Shown in pieces: positions 35,542 to 47,696 of a stretch of 64,000 nucleotides of DNA; the stretch's first letter is position 1, and the number at the start of each line of letters is the position of its first letter. Position numbers and translations under genes: made by a program. Source of the DNA: Scytalidium lignicola (taxonomy: Eukaryota > Ascomycota > Leotiomycetes); contig NCSJ02000006.1 in NCBI GenBank assembly GCA_002812745.2, positions 1-64,000 on the forward strand. Reading direction: 5' to 3'. Under the pieces are notes generated by a model. That model did not search any database. It was not told the origin of the DNA and was given only the letters and a program-made list of their open reading frames with translations.

Positions 35542-38057
35542 ATGCCCATATTTCAAGACGACATCAGTACCGGTGGGGGCACACCGCTAGACAGGCCTGC
35601 CATCCCGGTGGCGAGCTTGCCAGATGAAAGAAATGCCATGAAGAGGCGGTTGTCGGAGGAGAGCATTCGGACGGAGCTTTGTGAAGGTCTGGTGCTGGAA
35701 AGTCCTCGTGGAAATGTCGCCAGCTCTCCCGGTTTTCCAAATGAATATCTCGAGTTTCCAACACTTGTGGCAACTGATCGTGTGGAGCTAATCCAGAGGT
35801 TAAAGAGAGGGCAAACCTCAACATGGCCGCCAAATAAAAATGTGGGCCTATATATATATATATATATATTAAAGTCACTCAATATGCAAACTAAATGCTA
35901 ATATTAGAGAAGCAGGACCAGCCACTTCCTCAAGAGTATCCAGAGCTATTTCCCTCCCGAGATATATCTCAACATTCAAATACACCTCCAATACTTCCCT
36001 CCGCTCAAATGCCAGATGTGAATCGAGTTTCTGGCATAGACACTGAGTATTCACACTCAGGTATGGAGATAGAGAGGCCTCGCTCGGCCTTACATAGTGG
36101 CGATTTTACAGAAGGCCCGCAACATTCAAGGCAGGTTGATCATGTACTTCTCGACACGGAGTCGAAGCTATACGACTCTGAGAGACAGCCCTGGCTCCCC
36201 ACTTCTCCTCCACGGAACTTCTCAGCATTCCAACTCGATAGTCGATTCCCATCTCCTAACAATCTGGATGGTGATGGCAGGTTACGATCTATACCGCCTT
36301 CACTCTCATCATCGCATTCGTCAAACTTTATTCTCATGCCTCCCACGAGTCCTTTAGTGCAGTCCGAAAGTAATGACGAGCTCGACTCCAGTGCATCAAT
36401 CAATCCAATCGACATCACGCCAGCGTCTCGTAGGAATCCCCGTCGGCATACTTTACAATCATCACATTCCATCCACTCATCGCCATCTATTGCTACTTCC
36501 TCTTCTTTTAGCAGACCCCTACCGCACCTGAGAAGAGATAACACATTTCCTTATCAAGCACACCAGCCAAGAAGATCTCTTACAAGTAACACGAATTGGA
36601 CCCTTTCAGGTTCCTCTCCCCAGACCTCAGCATTTGCTCGTTCTCGAAGACCTTCATATACCTCGGATAGCTCTTCGTTACAACATGCTGCTATGGTCGG
36701 GTCATATGAAGAAAGCATACTTCGAGGACGTATGTCAACCACACCTTCAAAACCATTGGATTTTCTTGCTCAAATCGGCGTGCTCGGTCTTGGTAAATGC
36801 AAGTCTAGTCTTCGCTGCCCACCGCACGTAACAGTACCGTTTCCAGCTGTTTTTTACAGCTATGAAACCACTAGTTATAGTCGTAGCGGGAGATCCGAAG
36901 ATGGACCAAGCCCATATGTTGGCCAGATCGATCTCGAGAATGGACTTCCGAGCCCTGATGAAACGAAGGAGAGCAAACGAAAGAGGCATGCCACTTCAAT
37001 AGAACAAAAGTATGTGGAAGACCTTGATCCTATCGATTCTGGAACCATAGGCCGTCTATCAGAGAGGGAAGTCAGAAAGGCAGAGAAACAGAAGCGAAGA
37101 TCCAGTTCGCCGAAGGCTCCTCCTGGCGGAAGCTATAGAATCCCGGAAAAAGGTCAAGTCCAGATTATTATAAAGAACCCAAACAAAACTGCAGTTAAAC
37201 TATTTCTGGTCCCTTACAATCTAGCAGGCATGGAGCCAGGCACGAAGACCTTCATCCGTCAACGCAGCTATTCGGCTGGCCCAATAATCGATGCTGCAGT
37301 ACCTTCATCATCAGCATCCGCTGCTAATCCTCTAGATCGACCAACTCTCCGCTACTTGGTGCATTTGCAGATTTGCAGTCCTTCTCGTGGTCGATATTAC
37401 CTATACAAAAGCATCAGAGTCGTTTTTGCAAATCGTGTTCCCGATGGCAAAGAAAAGCTTCGGAACGAAATAACCATGCCTGAACCACGGTTCAGCATCT
37501 ATAAGCCCGGGCGAGACTTCGGCTTGAATTTCGGCCTCACCAGTATGGCAGGCGCTAGTCTTGCTGCTGATAAGGCTTATAGAAGGCGCAGTGCTGGGTT
37601 TGCTCTTGGAAATAATCGTGTCCATGACCCTATGGATGGTGTTATTCAAGCCCTTGAAAAAGACCTACACAACGAGTCCGGTTTCTCAAATGGCCAGGAC
37701 TCAGGCATAGTACCTGTTCAGCCCATTCCTTTTAGTCACTATGGTCGTGAAGTGCAGAATGAAAATCCTTCCCTTACAGATTGGCCTCTTACAAAGGCGC
37801 AGTCCGAAATTTCAAGTAAGAGCAGCCAGACTTCTACGTCTCAAGACTCGGGCAATAGGCCGAAGTCTTGGAACAGTGAAGTTACTGGTATTGAGGGATA
37901 TGATAAACTTCATAAAGGCGATATTGGATATGGTGGTAATTCTTTCCGGTCTTCTCCAGATGGCAGCCCAGCAGTTGCGGAGGGGCTTCTGGCGAAGAAA
38001 TTACGGAATCTCGGAGTTGGAGCTCTTAGCCAGCAGGATCGTATGGATAGCATTTAA
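35542..38057 (+). CDS. Atos/FAM214-type protein (DUF4210 plus chromosome-segregation domain)
   Basis: Two exons: 35542-35841 and 35916-38057, 813 aa. The 74-nt intron contains a (TA)n tract. I chose the CAG acceptor at 35915 because it is the only YAG that restores phase; the donor is a weak GTGGGC. The first exon begins MPIFQDDIS. After a long Ser/Pro-rich part comes GSYEESILRGRMSTTPSKPL, the DUF4210 signature, with PYVGQIDLENGLPSP. The second conserved block reads YRIPEKGQVQIIIKNPNKTA, then VKLFLVPYNLAGMEPGTKTF and GRYYLYKSIRVVFANRVPDG. Animal Atos proteins regulate transcription and a fission-yeast relative is linked to meiotic chromosome segregation; the role here is inferred only. Confidence 0.85.
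35849..35869. repeat. (TA)n microsatellite inside an intron
   Basis: About ten TA units lie just after the 5' splice site of the Atos-like gene. Confidence 0.95.
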
Positions 38058-38647
38058 TTAATATTGTGAATTTCAGGTGTTTTTGGTAGCATGGATATGT
38101 GGTGTCTGTCGTCTAGAAACAAGGCGCTTTAGGGTGGTTCTATTACTCGTCGTAGGATTTGGAGTTTACTTTCCAACATAGACATGGCGTACTATTATTG
38201 TTTGGATGAGATTCTTGCTGGCTTCTATATAGGGTATGGAAATCTACACTCCTAAATGGTATAATTACGTAGATTAATATGTGCTGAAACTCGCTCGCAT
38301 TCTCGACTTAAGATTCTGTTCAATATCCATTGTAACACTGTTTAGAATCTAGATTTACGAGGAAAGTCCCCTTTGAAAATTGTAACATCTGAGTTGGGGA
38401 AGCAATTCACACTGGTATAAGATATCTATTCTCTATCATACAACCTATATACAAATTGAATAGTAGGTCTAACTATTTAGCATGCCTAGCATAGAGACGG
38501 TCATTACAAGCTTTGCGACGTTTAGAGTGGCGTATACTGAAGACCTTTCTAACGGCGATAGCAATCGTTTCCCATACCTCGCTGAAAAACAGTATTAAAA
38601 ATATGAAATTCAAGTAATATTACATAGCAAGATTGGAGATCTAGAGC
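38058..38647. other. Convergent 3' flanks
   Basis: 590 AT-rich bases between two converging genes. Nothing recognised. Confidence 0.55.
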
Positions 38648-41600
38648 CTACTGTGTCGTGAGATAATCCCGCTCTAATTCATCATCAACTCTCGGCATGG
38701 TCTTAATAGCATGCAAAGTCTTCGGGTTTTCTTTCTGCAACTCATCAAGCAAGATTTGAAATGCCGTGGATTCCGATGCTGCTGCTTGAAGGTCTAGATA
38801 CGCTCGAGACAGCTCCAAGATGGTGTGTAGTTTGGGACGCAGATGACGTGGATTTTTACTTGCCTTACGAATGTCTAAAGGAAGACGATTCCGCTCAGGT
38901 CTACCCCATCGAAGTTGAGCCCACCCTGTCCATCCAGGCATGAGTTTCGTCTCGCAGAGGCTAAAGGCCTTCTTAAAACGATGACTACGAACTAGAAGCT
39001 GAATGTAGTAGTTCCAGTTCTTATTGTCTGCAACAAATCCTTTATTGATGAAGCCGTCCATAGTTCCTTCTAGCTCTTCTATCTTGCCTTGTCTAACAAG
39101 AGACGTCATCTGAAATGTAAGCGCTCTGGAGAGACTTAATTGATGTGTTGGTAATATTTGAATCTCTGTTGAGCCTCCATCAACGGCTCGGAGTGGCTTC
39201 CCATGTTCTTGTGCTTGAAAAAAGGCAAAGTGCCAGCATTCAGAAACAGTTTTGTAATCTCCTTCCCGCAACTTTGTTGCCATCAACGCTGATAGAATAT
39301 CAATAGGGCGGAAATCCTGTCGATTATGAGGGAGCAATTGTATGAATTCTGTATATAGCTGTTTAACCGTTTCGAAATCATCCTGTTGTCCAAGGATGAA
39401 AACCATGTAACTGTAAAACATTGACTGGTAGCCTATGTCTAGTGGTACGCGACCCAGTCCCTTCCTAGCAGTATTAGATATTTCCTTTCGGTTCATGGTT
39501 GCCACAGTCTTTCGGAAAAGGCGTTGAGTAGCGGGGAGCTTTTGTTCTGCCTTTATTTCCTTGGATGATCTCTCATCTTGAATGGCCTGAGCCTTCAGCT
39601 CAAGAAGGCGTGTACTCGAAGACTCTCTGATCCCACGCTTTTCCATCCGTCTTTTGACCTGAAATACCTTGTGTATCTCATTGTTTGCGAGAAAGCCTCC
39701 CATAACAACAGCATAGTGGAAACTTGTGGCTGGCACTGCAGCTTCCTTCATGACATCTTTTAAAATAGAGTATGCTCGATCAGGCTGTTTGACCATTGCT
39801 AGTGCTTGCATAAGCGCAGAATATGTATATTTATCAAACTCAATTTTGGCTTCTGTCATCTCTCGAAGAATTCGATGAGCATTTTTTAGATCGTGGCGCA
39901 TAGCCCAAGCCATGATGAGATAATTCCACATTCGGGTACGGCTTCCCCTAAGCTCAGTATGAAGAGCGCGTTGGCAGATGTCTTCAGCTTCCTGAAGAAG
40001 GTCATCTTGAATATGAGCGAGGACAAGGCAATCTACCATTGCCGCTGACTTTTCAATTTCTAAGCTATCAGCAAGCTGATCTAGTTCAATGACACGTTCA
40101 AGATCCCCGCGAGTGACGCAAAGCCCCATAACAGTCCCAAAGGTGTAATGATCTGGTTGAATATCTTGCGCCTCAAGGAGCTTCTCAAAACAGTTAAAAG
40201 CACCATCTATATCATACACCTTAGCGTAAGCGGATATGAGGATATTCCAGCACAAGAGTGTCGGTTGAACCTTGTACTTGATGGGGAGACTATCAAATAT
40301 CCGAGTAGTTTGATCGAGTTCTCCTCGAACTGCGTGCGCATGAAGGAGTGGTGCAATCTCATCTGCTGACTTTAATGCACCGCTGTCTTGGCAAAAGCGA
40401 GAATTATATTGCTCAAATAGAGCGTGAACAGTAACAGCATCTCCCTGTGATGCGAATTCTCTTATGCACAGTTTATAGGCGTTCTGACTTGGACTACCAT
40501 AAAAACGGAACCAATCATCGAGAACTTGTTGCATTCCTAGAACACTGTGATACTTGCAAAAGACTGTCAATATATCTCGAAGCGTTCGTCTAGATAAAAG
40601 CAAACTCTGACGCTGACGTGCTCTCCTATAACACTGCACTGCATGCTTTGTCTCTTTCTTGGATATAAGCCGGTCAATTATACCTTCGTATAATTCAGGA
40701 GTGTCAAGATCTAACTTTTCAAGGCAATTAAGGATAGAGTTCCAGTTCGATACATTAAGTGGTTCAAGATTTAGTAACGCCACTCGGAAAATAAAGGCAA
40801 CGAGTTCTTTAGATCTTTGTATGAGTTTCTCATCTCCAACACTTGACCAAGTTCCCATGCACTCCTTAACGTAGTCTGCGAATAAGAGGGACTGGTCCTT
40901 AAGGTTCGGTATCGCCTTTAAGGTGTCTTGAATAGGGTTGTTGAAATCAGGGAGACGTGGACGATTTTGACAACTACGCCAGGTAGAAATGACCTGTGAC
41001 CAAAGATTATGTTCTATCAAATAGGCTAGCAGCTCGGCGGAACCAGCTTCGTCCTGAAAAGCTTCCACGGCGATTTCATGAAGTTGCGTGGCTCTGGGAA
41101 GATTTCCGAGGCGTAAGAATGATTTGATTGCAGCTTTGTAAACACGTGGCTGTTCCCTCTCACTGCCAATTCGTTCGAAGAGCGACGTTGCTCTCTCGCT
41201 ATCAAGTATCCTTGTTGACAGAGAAAGATATGAAATAAGCTGGTTATGCAGACCCTTCTGTTCCGCAGCGTTTAAGAGGCGATATTTCCGCCATACCTCT
41301 TCTTGCTCGTTTCGTGGGCCACGCTCAATTACTTCTCGAATAGAACTAACAAGTTTCTGGCTTACATTGTCGGTGTGATCATAACCGCCATGGGGAATGG
41401 GCTGGCAGATAGTTGTGATATCGGAGCCGGGGCTGGGAATGGAAGATTCTCCCGCTGAAGAAGTATACAATCGTTGACCAAGTTTTCCAAATCCAGCTGG
41501 TCCCCGTGGTCGATCTTGCCTATCTGTATTCCACCAAGAGAACTGGCGAATAAAATTGATAGTACCGACAGGATATAAGAAATCGAGCACCATTCCTCCA

Positions 41601-41821
41601 TTTCCAGTGATAGATGGCCTTACAGGACGAACATCAGATGATTGCTCGGCTCCTTCTGCGCTGCGGACAAGATCTGCCCATACGGATGATAATTCGAGAT
41701 CCCCTCCGCCATGGTTCCAGAAAGCACAATGAAGGGCGCGACGGCTCTTCAGTGAACTTTTAGATCCTGGCAGAAGTCGGCGCAAACTGCCTGATTCTAG
41801 GCATCCTGTCTTCTCAAGCAT
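38648..41821 (-). CDS. Mitochondrial pentatricopeptide-repeat protein, Cya5-like
   Basis: Single uninterrupted exon of 1057 aa. The N-terminus MLEKTGCLESGSLRRLLPGS, with SLKSRRALHCAFWNHGGGD after it, is basic and hydroxylated like a mitochondrial presequence. It matches my memory of filamentous-fungal CYA-5-type proteins, which act on COX1 mRNA. Helical-pair PPR repeats run through most of the protein; clear units include QPTLLCWNILISAYAKVYDI DGAFNCFEKLL, QPDHYTFGTVMGLCVTRGDL, and EFDKYTYSALMQALAMVKQP DRAYSILKDVM. It probably binds a mitochondrial transcript. The PPR call is firm, the Cya5 orthology is moderate. Confidence 0.85.
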   Translation of the reverse strand: MLEKTGCLESGSLRRLLPGSKSSLKSRRALHCAFWNHGGGDLELSSVWADLVRSAEGAEQSSDVRPVRPSITGNGGMVLDFLYPVGTINFIRQFSWWNTDRQDRPRGPAGFGKLGQRLYTSSAGESSIPSPGSDITTICQPIPHGGYDHTDNVSQKLVSSIREVIERGPRNEQEEVWRKYRLLNAAEQKGLHNQLISYLSLSTRILDSERATSLFERIGSEREQPRVYKAAIKSFLRLGNLPRATQLHEIAVEAFQDEAGSAELLAYLIEHNLWSQVISTWRSCQNRPRLPDFNNPIQDTLKAIPNLKDQSLLFADYVKECMGTWSSVGDEKLIQRSKELVAFIFRVALLNLEPLNVSNWNSILNCLEKLDLDTPELYEGIIDRLISKKETKHAVQCYRRARQRQSLLLSRRTLRDILTVFCKYHSVLGMQQVLDDWFRFYGSPSQNAYKLCIREFASQGDAVTVHALFEQYNSRFCQDSGALKSADEIAPLLHAHAVRGELDQTTRIFDSLPIKYKVQPTLLCWNILISAYAKVYDIDGAFNCFEKLLEAQDIQPDHYTFGTVMGLCVTRGDLERVIELDQLADSLEIEKSAAMVDCLVLAHIQDDLLQEAEDICQRALHTELRGSRTRMWNYLIMAWAMRHDLKNAHRILREMTEAKIEFDKYTYSALMQALAMVKQPDRAYSILKDVMKEAAVPATSFHYAVVMGGFLANNEIHKVFQVKRRMEKRGIRESSSTRLLELKAQAIQDERSSKEIKAEQKLPATQRLFRKTVATMNRKEISNTARKGLGRVPLDIGYQSMFYSYMVFILGQQDDFETVKQLYTEFIQLLPHNRQDFRPIDILSALMATKLREGDYKTVSECWHFAFFQAQEHGKPLRAVDGGSTEIQILPTHQLSLSRALTFQMTSLVRQGKIEELEGTMDGFINKGFVADNKNWNYYIQLLVRSHRFKKAFSLCETKLMPGWTGWAQLRWGRPERNRLPLDIRKASKNPRHLRPKLHTILELSRAYLDLQAAASESTAFQILLDELQKENPKTLHAIKTMPRVDDELERDYLTTQ

Positions 41822-42293
41822 CCCCTGCCCAGGTCAAGGGGTTCAGCTCCGGCACAGCTCGTGGCAGATCGATATATGTTTGCTTGAAGATCACCGTGAG
41901 GTTTCAAATATAAGTCGGGAATCTAGATAAAATAAATTAGCTCTTATGATGATACGATTTTAGGCTCGCTCAGTTATACCTACGATATAACATGCTTTAG
42001 AGAGCCTTTATAAAATTATCAAAATATAAGAAGATTTGCTAGAAGCATGAATTCATGATTTTCACGTTTAAGAGCGAACGCAAAACCTGTTGTAGATAGG
42101 TCAAGAGTATATAGATCCATAAGATCCTAGGGACTGGATGTTTTTAGCTCTAACTTATTTACCCATCTCCAGGATTAAAGATGGGCCGAGAATTCGCTTA
42201 CATAACCACACTCTCGCACCGAGAACTAAATAGTTGAATAGCATCAACCCCGCCAAGAGAGATATCAAGCAAGAGTGGTTTGAATTTTGAGTG
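41822..42293. promoter_or_regulatory. Divergent promoter region, PPR gene / SRP68
   Basis: 472 AT-rich bases between two divergent starts. No specific site recognised. Confidence 0.5.
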
Positions 42294-44256
42294 ATGGAAA
42301 TCACCAAATTTGTCGTCTCGGGGCGCGAAAAGGCTCTACTATACGGTGACTATTCATCTTATAGAGCACAACTCTCGAATCGGATTCACAATTTGCGCAA
42401 GAGACTCGGCATCACAACAAAGCCCCGCGCAAAGTACACACCTAAAGCTCCTGTAACTGCAGAAGATATAAGTCGCAGCCATGAGTAAGTCAATATCAGC
42501 TATCAATTCAGTGGGTATTTGCTAATTTTTATGTTTGGAGGTTCATACATTTGTTACTACTCACCTCGGAACGAGCTTGGGCAAACGCTGAATCCATGAA
42601 ATCTGTACACAACGCAGACAATAAAGGAATAACTGGTTCGACTCGATCACACATAATATCTCGCCTACATAAAGCTGCGCGGTGTGCAGACAGTTTGTTC
42701 CAGCTTTTAAAGGATCAATCACAGACTGGCGCTAATGGTGTTGATGTTCTGGAAGCACGTGCGTATGCTGCATCTCTCACTGGCGATGTGGAGTTTGCAA
42801 AGCAGAGTTGGGAAGCCAGTCTAAAGAGCTATTCAGAAGCTAGGGTCATATATGATGTACTTGCTACATCCACAAAGAGTGATGTTTTCAAGGATCTATT
42901 GTCCGGGAGGCTGGATCCCTTTATTAGATATGCTGCATATCAACTGAAGGTGTCAAGGACTGTAGCTGTACCTGCTATTGCCCGCCAGTACTTTCCTATA
43001 TCAGACAATGAATTGGTTTTAGAACTCGAGAAATTGGATACCGATTTTTTGAAAAACCAGGACCCGGTGGCAAAAACAGAATCTGCCAACTCAGTAGCTG
43101 CCCCTAAAACAATTACATGGAGATCTAGAACTGTCGACTTGGAGGATGCATCAATAACGACTGCTTTAGTGGCAGTACAAAGTGCTGTAGAGGAACTATC
43201 AAAGAGATTATCAACGGCGGACGCTTTACAACCAAGAGATAAGGCTGCTGGTTACGATGAGATTCTTATTGCAAGCCAGGATGCTGTAGATGCCACGAAG
43301 CATGCAATTGACGAACTAATGGCTGAAAAGGTTGGACAAGGAGATAAGCGCATGCAGAGCCTCCAAATTACAAGGACCGCAGTTAGCTATGAAATGATCA
43401 GTTGGCGGATCGGTCGGAATCGAGTTTTAGTGGGTGACAAGGATGGGGCTGTAGACAATAGCACAACGACTTTGAGTAAAAGATCTCGAAAAGCAGCGTC
43501 AAAACCTGAATCAACTGGCCATCGGCTTGCCCATTTACGGGAGAGAGTTGTTCTCTATGATGGAATTTTGCAAAGTCTAGATTCCATAAAGGAGCTGCCT
43601 GGAGTTGCAGGAGACTCAGTATTTTTAGAAGAATTGGGAGCAAAATATAGCTACTTCCAAGCGCTCAAGTACCACTCTATGTTTCTATTAGAGCTTTCTT
43701 ATGCTGATTCATTGACAGGTGCCTTACCATCGCGCGTTCACATGCCTTGTTGTCTAACAGCAAAAACACCCTTGCCCTCCTTAGTCGAGCATCTGAGAAG
43801 TGTAACCACGCATATTCATATCTATCTTCCGTCATGGATACCTCAGATGTATCTCCGCCAAGCATAGCAGTATCCGAAACGGAAGTGCGGTTCTTGAAAG
43901 ACCTTCTTGAAGGAGAAGTTCAGCGATACCGAGCATTAGTGGAATTAGGCAACACCATTGCTACCACGGAAAATGGTTCTAACGGATTCAGTAGTCGACC
44001 TCTTATTGAGCAGTTGAATGAGTATCCAAATTGGGAGCTTAATCTTACAAACCTTGTCGTATATCCTCCAAAGTTAGAGCCAGTACCTGTGAAGCCTCTT
44101 TTCTTTGATGCTGCTTGGAACTACATTGAATATCCTGATAGACTGGTTGACAGTTCTCAGAAGAATGCAACGCAGAATATTGTGTCTAGTGCAGAAAGCA
44201 CAGAACAGCAGCGTCAAGTTCAGCAAAAGAAGGGCTGGTTTGGGTTTGGAAAGTAG
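42294..44256 (+). CDS. SRP68: Signal recognition particle subunit SRP68
   Basis: Three exons: 42294-42484, 42541-43680 and 43719-44256, 622 aa. The first intron is 56 nt. The second appears to be only 38 nt (GTTTCT donor, TGCTGAT branch site, GACAG acceptor). It is needed because the conserved frame TIARSHALLSNSKNTLALL continues upstream to exactly that acceptor. The N-terminal RNA-binding domain starts EITKFVVSGREKALLYGDYS and YRAQLSNRIHNLRKRLG, with HEFIHLLLLTSERAWA created by splicing. The C-terminus ends in a glutamine-rich stretch and GWFGFGK. SRP68 with SRP72 binds the 7S RNA and supports ER targeting. Confidence 0.92.
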
Positions 44257-44455
44257 TTAAGGTTACTACAATACTATAATTTAACCACACACAAACTGCG
44301 ACTAAGAGATAATGTGTTACTCCAACTCATATATGAAGTTAATGCAACGAAAAGGAGTTGCTGGATATTTTCATCAATCACTCATGCCATTAGACTAAGA
44401 TACCGACTTTCCTTAACGCCCCTTGCATAATAGCCAAAAACCAGTGAGGATTGTT

Positions 44456-47167
44456 TCAAAAGAACAATAAATCCTCATCCTTCCATTCCATGCTATTCAA
44501 AATTTGACGAACGCTCTTCTCTAGTGCTTCGGGTCCGCAAATCAAGACTAGTTCCTCCCCGGTCTTTGTCATACATATACCGACTTCTTTCTCTAGCAGA
44601 TCTTTTCCAATTCTTCCTTTCTGGCCACTCCAGCTATCGTCCGGTTTCGTTAAGAGATAATGAATCTCACACCGGTCTTCATTTCCTTTTACTAATGCAT
44701 CTATATCGTCCTTGCATAATATATCCTGCTCTGTTCTGTTCCCGTCCAGGACTAAACACTTAGTTTCATCCTCCCTGTCTTTTAGTACTGCTCTCAGTAC
44801 TTGAAAAATTGGGGTGATACCACTTCCACCACAAATCATTATAAACTTCTTTACATGTCTTGCCTTCCCGTTAATGGTGCAATTGCCTTTGCCAAGGTAC
44901 TCAAACTTTCCAATAGGTCCTTTAAAATCAACAGAGTGCCCGCATGGAATTGACTCAAGTGCTTGGGTCATTTTCCCCCCTTGACGCTCTGGAGTGTCGA
45001 AGTACACCTTCACTAAAACATGGAGCACACCTTTGTCTGTGATCTCAGATATTGGTGTATATGCCCTAATGATTGCTTCTCGGGTGACTGGATCACGAAG
45101 CCGTATCATCAAATGCTGACCAACAGGAAGTCCAATACGCTGCTCTTCGTGCTCCAGCTTGAATGAAAAAATACGTGTATCAGATGAGACTGATTTCTTC
45201 GTCGATAAAATCGCTTTCCTCCATGCCTTACTATCAAGGAACATAGGTCTTATCTCAGTAGATTCTGATATGACTTTCTCTCCGCCTTGAAGTGCAGTGC
45301 GAGCGGCTTCATCAAGCGAGCCAACGTGATAGCTCGGCATCATAGCTTTTGCTGTTTCAGAGTCTAGGGCATGTTAGCAGTGATTAAAAGAAGCAATATT
45401 AGGACACATACGAATTGCCATGAACTCATCTGTTGCATCTTGACCAGCGACACCTGTAATACTGGTAGCACCTCCTGGATGTCCTTCCAAAAAGGCCGTT
45501 CCATCATAGACTTGTCCATTTAAAACAAACCATGGCGATGCCTCTTGGTCATGGCTGCGTAGCTCATCAATTGTAATCGTCCGGGTTAAGCCTTCCTTAG
45601 TCATTGTTATCTCCTTTTCCTCCGCAACTTCCGTTGTTTGTGGCTCATTGCTCATCTTTTCTCCCCAGAAGCCATTTGCCAGATCTCCACCTTCAGCTTT
45701 TACCTTCTCCATCCAGCCTCCTGGCATAAGAGCTGGTTGAGTTGGGTGCTCAAATCGGAGATAACTACCTTCATTAGTGATACTAATGCGATACCATGGA
45801 TTGTTCATCATCCCAAGGACACTCCAATACATGTCTCTTGGCTGAACATTCATGCTCTCATCCATTGCTCTAACCATAATATCTTTTGAAATCTTTAGGT
45901 CCGATACTTTTATATCTACCTCCCAAAAACACCAGGCGAAACACGTTTCCCTCCAGCCATTGTCCAGCTTCCCGCCGAATAGAGTCTCATCTTCGTCAGC
46001 ATATTCTCGATAATCGTCTTCAAAATATCTGATATCGGCCAGAGCCCATGATCTCCCTTTGTCAAGTGTAACTTCAACTCTAGTTATTCGTCTTCCACCC
46101 CCACTGTAGGCATATCCGCGTACTCGGTACACATCAGCAGCATTCTCTAAATAGAGCCGTTCATCGTGAGCTGGATAGGCAGTTGCGCTATTTGGACTCA
46201 AATCATAAATTGCATATCGGTCATCCTTCCACAATTTTGGCTCATTAGCACTCTGTTCAGGGCTTATCATGGTTGGCAACACCCTGTTATCATAGATATG
46301 ATACCAATTGTCGCTAGGTTCAGAGGTTAAAATGATCCTCTTCAGCCACTTCACACTTCGTCCTCCTATCTGTCCTGGAATGACGGCACGTAACGGCTTT
46401 CCATGATCAGGCGGAAGCAGTTTTCCGTTCATCTTATATGCCAGCATTATTCCTCTATTAGGATCCATCACCCAGTTCAGCTTCACTGATGTGCCATAGT
46501 AACCATTAGGAAGCTTATCGGCCCCTTCTAGACATACATAACGAGCTGCTCGCAGAGGCTGCGCTTTATGGATTACGTCTGAGAGTGCAATACCAGTCCA
46601 CAGAGCAGTCGAGACACCAGCTGCACCCCAAGAAAATCCTTTAGATTTCCGAACTTGATTCTGTTCTTTTCGACGGTTACCAGCACAGACGAGCGTTATC
46701 GGTACAGTGATTTGGCTGTAGGATTCAATAACGTCCCTGAGGGTGAGCTTTATGGGATTCTTTACTAAACCTTCTATAGAGAACTCCCAATCCATAATGG
46801 TGGAGTCGTCAACCTGCGGCACAGGACCATGATTTCGAACATAAAACAATTCAGGGGACGTGAGAAACCCTTCCTCATACAAAGCACTGAGGGGTGGTTC
46901 GGTATTGAATGGATGTGTGCCAGTGAGACGAATAAGACGCGGGTCTCTAGGAACATGGTAATCGGGAGTCTTTAGGTCCTCTTTGAGTATCTCTGTTGGA
47001 GGATGCGACGGGGGAGGGAGTGGATATTTAGGGAGAGGAGGATTGCAGTTATCTTGTCCATTATTTAGATTCTCTTCGTCACTGCAGTGGATTTCTGATT
47101 TTGGTGGCGTTGGGGGTAGATGAGGTGAGGCGTCCGAGAGCTGCGCATCTGTGGATTCAACGTCCAT
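44456..47167 (-). CDS. niaD: Nitrate reductase [NAD(P)H], molybdenum-haem-FAD enzyme
   Basis: Two exons: 47167-45412 and 45363-44456. The 48-nt intron falls inside the cytochrome b5 domain, and its removal restores FMAIHSETAKAMMPSYHVGS. Length is 887 aa from the ATG in ACCATGGAC context; in-frame ATGs at 47185 and 47272 are less likely starts. Domains in order: Mo-pterin oxidoreductase with the Mo-ligand Cys161 in VPITLVCAGNRRKEQ; the dimerisation domain; cytochrome b5 with haem ligands near His562 (HPGG) and His586; FAD domain with RAYTPIS; NAD(P)H domain with MICGGSGITPIFQVL and C-terminal LICGPEAL ending DLLFF. It reduces nitrate to nitrite in the cytosol. Nitrite reductase and the nitrate transporter are not adjacent here. 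The upstream region carries NirA- and GATA-type sites. Confidence 0.96.
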
Positions 47168-47585
47168 GGTAGACAAAGTTACCATGGAAAGGTTTCCGTG
47201 TAGTGGAAATTTGTTATTGTGGTGAAATTCAAAGATATTGAGTACACGAAGGGGTATAAAGGAAATAGTCAATGATACATTTTAGGGATGTACCATGCAG
47301 ATTGGCTAGTGAAATGGATAATAGCAAACAAAATTAAAGAGAGGATGAAGTAAATGAAAGTAGATCCTACAGTCGAAGATCTCGAAAACGTTATTTAGCG
47401 TAGGGGATATGCTGAGCCCGATGAAAGGCAAAATCAGAGTACAAAGATCGTTGACAAAAATCTTTCTAGTAACCAATAACGGCCTGAACTCAACGTCCAA
47501 GGAGGCCGCGGGAGCCCTCTAAGAGTGTCCCGCGTCGACAGCAAATAATTGCTGGAGCAGGAACAAATGCTTTGGATGAGCCCAC

Positions 47586-47593
47586 CTCCGCGG
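47586..47593 (+). promoter_or_regulatory. NirA-type binding site CTCCGCGG
   Basis: An exact match to the Aspergillus NirA consensus CTCCGHGG lies 419 bases upstream of the nitrate reductase start. NirA is the nitrate-specific activator; the match is sequence evidence only. Confidence 0.6.
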
Positions 47594-47629
47594 ATTCTTG
47601 GGTTTTGAAGGAAACCACGGGCTGAGAAT

Positions 47630-47696
47630 TGATAAGGATGTCATCGTTTGAGGTACAAAGTGGTCCTTATCAGTTGCCCCATGCACCCGGGATAAG
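47630..47696. promoter_or_regulatory. Three GATA-factor (AreA/NIT2-type) sites
   Basis: TGATAAG at 47630-47636, its reverse complement CTTATCA at 47666-47672, and GGATAAG at 47690-47696. All fit HGATAR within 67 bases and lie next to the NirA-type site. Clustered GATA sites are the usual signature of nitrogen-repressed promoters. Confidence 0.6.
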
